From an uncultured Streptococcus sp. (GTDB taxonomy: Bacteria > Bacillota > Bacilli > Lactobacillales > Streptococcaceae): a DNA stretch of 7,870 bases. Of the stretch, positions 5,618 to 7,870 are shown in pieces. Numbering within the stretch: the stretch's first letter is position 1; each line of letters starts with the position of its first letter. Location of the stretch: NCBI GenBank assembly GCA_902461025.1, contig CABPWC010000076.1, positions 1 through 7,870 of the forward strand, read 5' to 3'. The translations under genes were made by a program, and so were the position numbers. Under the pieces are notes generated by a model. The model saw only the letters and a list, made by a program, of their open reading frames with translations, did no database searches and had not been told where the DNA came from.

Positions 5618-6781
5618 ATGAATTATCTTGTAATTTCACCCTATTACCCACAAAATTTTCAGCAATTTAGTATTGAGTTAGCCAATAAAGGAATCACAGT
5701 TCTAGGGATTGGGCAAGAACCCTACGAACAACTAGATGAACCATTGCGCAATAGCTTGACGGAGTACTTCCGAGTTGATAATCTTGAAAATATCGATGAG
5801 GTTAAACGAGCAGTTGCCTTTCTTTTCTATAAGCATGGTCCAATTGACCGCATTGAATCACACAATGAATACTGGCTTGAGTTAGATGCTGCTCTTCGTG
5901 AACAGTTTCATGTCTTTGGCGCCAAACCAGAAGACCTCAAGAAGACCAAGTTCAAGTCTGAGATGAAAAAACTCTTCCAAAAAGCTGGGGTACCAGTCGT
6001 TCCAGGTGCTGTCATTGAAACAGAAGCAGATGTTGACAAAGCTGTGAAAGAAATCGGTCTTCCCATGATTGCCAAACCTGATAATGGAGTTGGTGCAGCA
6101 GCAACCTTCAAACTTGAAACAGAAGATGATGTAAACCACTTTAAGGCTGAATGGGACCACTCAACCATTTATTTCTTTGAAAAATTTGTTACCTCTAGTG
6201 AAATCTGTACCTTCGATGGTTTGGTGGATAGAGATGGAAATATTGTCTTTTCTACGACCTTTGACTATGCACATACACCACTTGATCTCATGATTTACAA
6301 GATGGACAATTCTTATTATGTTCTTAAAGATATGGATCCAAAATTGCGTAAATATGGTGAGGCAATTGTCAAAGAATTTGGCATGAAGGAACGATTCTTC
6401 CATATCGAGTTCTTCCGTGAGGGTGATGATTATATTGCCATTGAATACAATAACCGTCCAGCAGGTGGCTTCACTATTGATGTCTATAACTATGCGCATT
6501 CCTTGGATTTGTACAAGGGCTATGCAGCTATCGTTGCAGGTGAAGCATTCCCAGAGTCTCCGTTTGAAACCCAGTATTGCTTGGCAACATCCCGTCGCGC
6601 AAACACTAACTATGTTTATTCAGAAGAAGAACTTTTTGATAAGTATCGTGAACAACTTAAAGTTAAGAAAATCATGCCAGCAGCCTTTGCTGAATTGCAA
6701 GGAGATTATCTCTATATGCTAACGACATCAAGTCGTGAGGAAATGGAGCAGATGATTCAGGACTTTGGTCAGCGTCAGTAA
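5618..6781 (+). CDS. ATP-grasp domain ligase (carboxylate-amine/thiol ligase type)
   Basis: ATP-grasp enzymes join a carboxylate, activated as acyl phosphate, to an amine, thiol or hydroxyl. The 387-residue protein has a pre-ATP-grasp region (about 1-100, opening MNYLVISPYYPQNF). Next comes a hinge with nucleotide-contact lysines near 107-118 (LKKTKFKSEMKK), then PMIAKPDNGVGA at 149-160 with K153 and the flexible glycine loop. Metal-binding residues are E264 in FHIEFF and E276/N278 in IAIEYNNRPAGG. All core ATP and Mg sites appear intact. It resembles the stand-alone ATP-grasp ligases that make dipeptides or condense small acids, rather than D-Ala-D-Ala ligase or biotin carboxylase. The start is the ATG at 5618. 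As last gene of an operon with two esterases, it probably makes a product that they trim or recycle, or uses an acid they release; this is inference. Confidence 0.9.
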   Translation: MNYLVISPYYPQNFQQFSIELANKGITVLGIGQEPYEQLDEPLRNSLTEYFRVDNLENIDEVKRAVAFLFYKHGPIDRIESHNEYWLELDAALREQFHVFGAKPEDLKKTKFKSEMKKLFQKAGVPVVPGAVIETEADVDKAVKEIGLPMIAKPDNGVGAAATFKLETEDDVNHFKAEWDHSTIYFFEKFVTSSEICTFDGLVDRDGNIVFSTTFDYAHTPLDLMIYKMDNSYYVLKDMDPKLRKYGEAIVKEFGMKERFFHIEFFREGDDYIAIEYNNRPAGGFTIDVYNYAHSLDLYKGYAAIVAGEAFPESPFETQYCLATSRRANTNYVYSEEELFDKYREQLKVKKIMPAAFAELQGDYLYMLTTSSREEMEQMIQDFGQRQ

Positions 6782-6791
6782 TAGGATATGA

Positions 6792-6972
6792 AGAGGCTGG
6801 GACAAAAGTCCTAGCCTCTCAATTGTCTTTGGATTGTCGAGCAGGACGCAGTGGTTGAGTGGGCTCTACTTCGCTGATTTCATCAGCTTTTACAGCCCTA
6901 CTCAACTGTGCGGAGGTGGGACGACGAAATCGAATTCTAACGAATTACCGATTTCTGTCCCACTCTCTTTTT
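6792..6972. repeat. Intergenic three-hairpin repeat-like element with imperfect terminal inverted repeats
   Basis: No gene is seen in 6782-7086. Its first part is a structured element. Hairpin A: 6792-6803 with 6808-6819, 12 pairs with one G-U, loop AAAA. Hairpin B: 6847-6912, CGC, GTTGAGT and GGGCT pairing with AGCCC, ACTCAAC and GCG around small bulges, capped by GCTGAT-TTC-ATCAGC (6873-6887). Hairpin C: GTGGGAC (6916-6922) with GTCCCAC (6957-6963), plus inner GAAATCG/CGATTTC and AATTC/GAATT stems. The ends AGAGGCTGGGACA and TGTCCCACTCTCT are inverted repeats matching at 11 of 13 bases. Similar TGGGACgacgaaat...TGTCCCAC sequences recur between genes in several Firmicutes (from memory). Copy number in this genome cannot be seen from one window. 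Confidence 0.7.
6916..6972 (+). terminator. Probable terminator of the esterase-ATP-grasp operon (hairpin C)
   Basis: The third hairpin of the element ends at 6963 and is followed by TCTC and a five-T run (6968-6972), the only good T-tract after the operon. Hairpin A at 6792-6819 is the first stem after the stop but lacks a proper T-run, so it may slow polymerase or protect the 3' end rather than terminate. Confidence 0.6.
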
Positions 6973-6983
6973 AAAAGCCCTAA

Positions 6984-6999
6984 ATAAAAGCGTTTTCCA
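6984..6999 (+). promoter_or_regulatory. cre-like CcpA binding site upstream of the aquaglyceroporin gene
   Basis: ATAAAAGCGTTTTCCA matches the catabolite-responsive element consensus WTGWAARCGYWWWCWW at 14 of 16 positions, including the central CG. It lies about 22 bp upstream of the -35. Carbon control of glycerol uptake makes biological sense. The site is upstream of, not over, the promoter, so activation is as possible as repression. CcpA binding is inferred. Confidence 0.5.
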
Positions 7000-7021
7000 T
7001 AGGATTCTTTTAGAAAATCTG

Positions 7022-7050
7022 TTGCTAAAAGGTTTAAAAATTGATAGAAT
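7022..7050 (+). promoter_or_regulatory. Promoter of the aquaglyceroporin gene
   Basis: A -35 TTGCTA (7022-7027) and a -10 TAGAAT (7045-7050) are separated by 17 bp. A start near 7057 leaves a 30-base leader carrying AAGGAG (7072-7077), nine bases before the ATG. Confidence 0.75.
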
Positions 7051-7086
7051 AGGGATTGTCTAAAAAATATTAAGGAGAATCTATCA

Positions 7087-7870
7087 ATGGATTTCACATG
7101 GGCAGTCAAATATGCCACTGAATTTTTGGGAACAGCCATCTTGATTATCTTGGGAAATGGTGCAGTTGCCAACGTTGAACTTAAAGGTACGAAAGGTCAC
7201 CAAAGTGGCTGGCTCGTTATCGCTGTTGGTTACGGTATGGGGGTTATGATCCCTGCCTTGATGTTTGGTAATGTTTCTGGTAACCACATCAACCCAGCCT
7301 TCACACTTGGTCTTGCTGTTAGCGGACTTTTCCCTTGGTCACAAGTAGCTCAATACATCATCGCTCAAGTTTTGGGAGCAATCTTTGGACAAGCCTTGGT
7401 TGTTGCAGCTCACCGTCCATACTACTTGAAGACAGAAAACCCAAACAACATCTTGGGAACTTTCTCAACAATTTCAAGTATCGACCACGGAACAAAAGAA
7501 TCACGCTTTGCAGCTTCAGTTAACGGTTTTATCAACGAGTTCGTTGGTTCATTCGTACTTTTCTTTGCAGCACTTGGTATGACAAAGAACTTCTTTGGTG
7601 CTGAATTGCTTTCTAAAGCTCAAGGAATGATTAATGATCAAGTTGCACAAGCGACTGCTCAAGGTCAAACAATTCCTCAAGAACAAGTTACTGCAGCTCT
7701 TGAACAAGCAAAAACTCAAGTAGCTCCGTTCTTGTCACCAGGTCTTGCTGTTGCACACTTGGCTCTTGGTTTCCTTGTAATGGCCTTGGTTACTTCACTA
7801 GGTGGACCAACAGGGCCAGGTTTGAACCCAGCTCGTGACTTTGGACCACGTCTTCTTCACGCAGTACTTC
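7087..7870 (+). CDS. gla: MIP-family aquaglyceroporin, Gla/GlpF type (3' truncated by window)
   Basis: This is a membrane channel for glycerol and water. 261 residues are visible and the last helix is cut off. Hydrophobic helices lie near 11-29, 41-62, 84-107, 146-166 and 217-239. The two pore motifs are NPA at 69-71 (HINPAFT) and NPA at 247-249 (LNPARDFGPR). The Asp after NPAR is the mark of glycerol-type channels. Lined up by eye with E. coli GlpF, the selectivity filter would be Y49, V235, P244 and R250. That is the unusual set I recall for Lactococcus lactis Gla, which passes both water and glycerol. Between helices 4 and 5 there is a hydrophilic insert of about 45 residues rich in Gln, Ala and Glu, on the cytoplasmic side. 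It has its own promoter, a cre-like site and AAGGAG at 7072-7077. No glycerol kinase gene is visible in the window. Confidence 0.95.
   Translation, partial: MDFTWAVKYATEFLGTAILIILGNGAVANVELKGTKGHQSGWLVIAVGYGMGVMIPALMFGNVSGNHINPAFTLGLAVSGLFPWSQVAQYIIAQVLGAIFGQALVVAAHRPYYLKTENPNNILGTFSTISSIDHGTKESRFAASVNGFINEFVGSFVLFFAALGMTKNFFGAELLSKAQGMINDQVAQATAQGQTIPQEQVTAALEQAKTQVAPFLSPGLAVAHLALGFLVMALVTSLGGPTGPGLNPARDFGPRLLHAVL

Noticed and set aside
5882..6499. Minus-strand open frames opposite the ATP-grasp gene
   Set aside because: They are shadows of a gene with intact ATP-grasp motifs; no promoter or ribosome site was seen for them.
7004..7020. CodY-box-like sequence (TTCTTTTAGAAAATC) before the aquaporin promoter
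   Set aside because: It has about five mismatches to the 15-bp consensus, which is no better than chance in AT-rich intergenic DNA.
6945..7287. Minus-strand open frames across the hairpin element and aquaporin start
   Set aside because: They cover a promoter, a cre-like site and the conserved aquaporin N-terminus on the other strand, and have no features of their own.

Overview
The window looks like chromosomal DNA of a mitis-group Streptococcus (S. mitis, S. oralis or S. pneumoniae type). The reasons are an AT-leaning base composition, AAAGGAG ribosome-binding sites, extended -10 (TGn) promoters, an LPXTG wall-anchored protein with a Pro-rich stalk, and protein sequences of streptococcal character. 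The species cannot be fixed from the sequence alone. No IS element, phage gene, CRISPR array, tRNA or rRNA is visible.

Layout. (1) Positions 1-857 hold the C-terminal end of a large surface protein: an 18-bp tandem repeat coding a (Pro-X)n stalk, three and a half copies of a 17-residue PEFKGGVN-type repeat, then an LPATG sorting signal. (2) Positions 858-997 hold two terminators separating it from a convergent gene. (3) Positions 998-1399, minus strand, encode a small membrane-anchored protein of unknown function with a hydrophilic, probably disordered tail. (4) Positions 1400-1535 form a divergent promoter region. It carries a direct repeat, ACAGTTCAG-N12-GCAATTCAG on the minus strand, that closely resembles a ComE/LytTR-type binding site. 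(5) Positions 1536-3901 are a two-gene operon, cysteine desulfurase plus thiI, which together would make 4-thiouridine in tRNA. (6) Positions 4019-6781 are a three-gene operon of two unrelated-looking alpha/beta-hydrolase esterases and an ATP-grasp ligase. Its product is unknown, and it is the best candidate here for an undescribed small-molecule pathway. (7) Positions 6792-6972 are a non-coding repeat-like element of three consecutive hairpins ending in a T-tract. (8) From 7087 to the window end is a Gla/GlpF-type aquaglyceroporin, cut by the window edge, with a cre-like (CcpA) site and a good promoter upstream.

Together the window covers surface display, sulfur transfer to tRNA, an uncharacterised ligase/esterase pathway and glycerol/water transport. 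Only two functional links are well supported: desulfurase with ThiI, and the esterase/esterase/ATP-grasp operon. The strongest leads for follow-up are the ComE-like box, the esterase/ATP-grasp operon, the cre-like site and the three-hairpin element.
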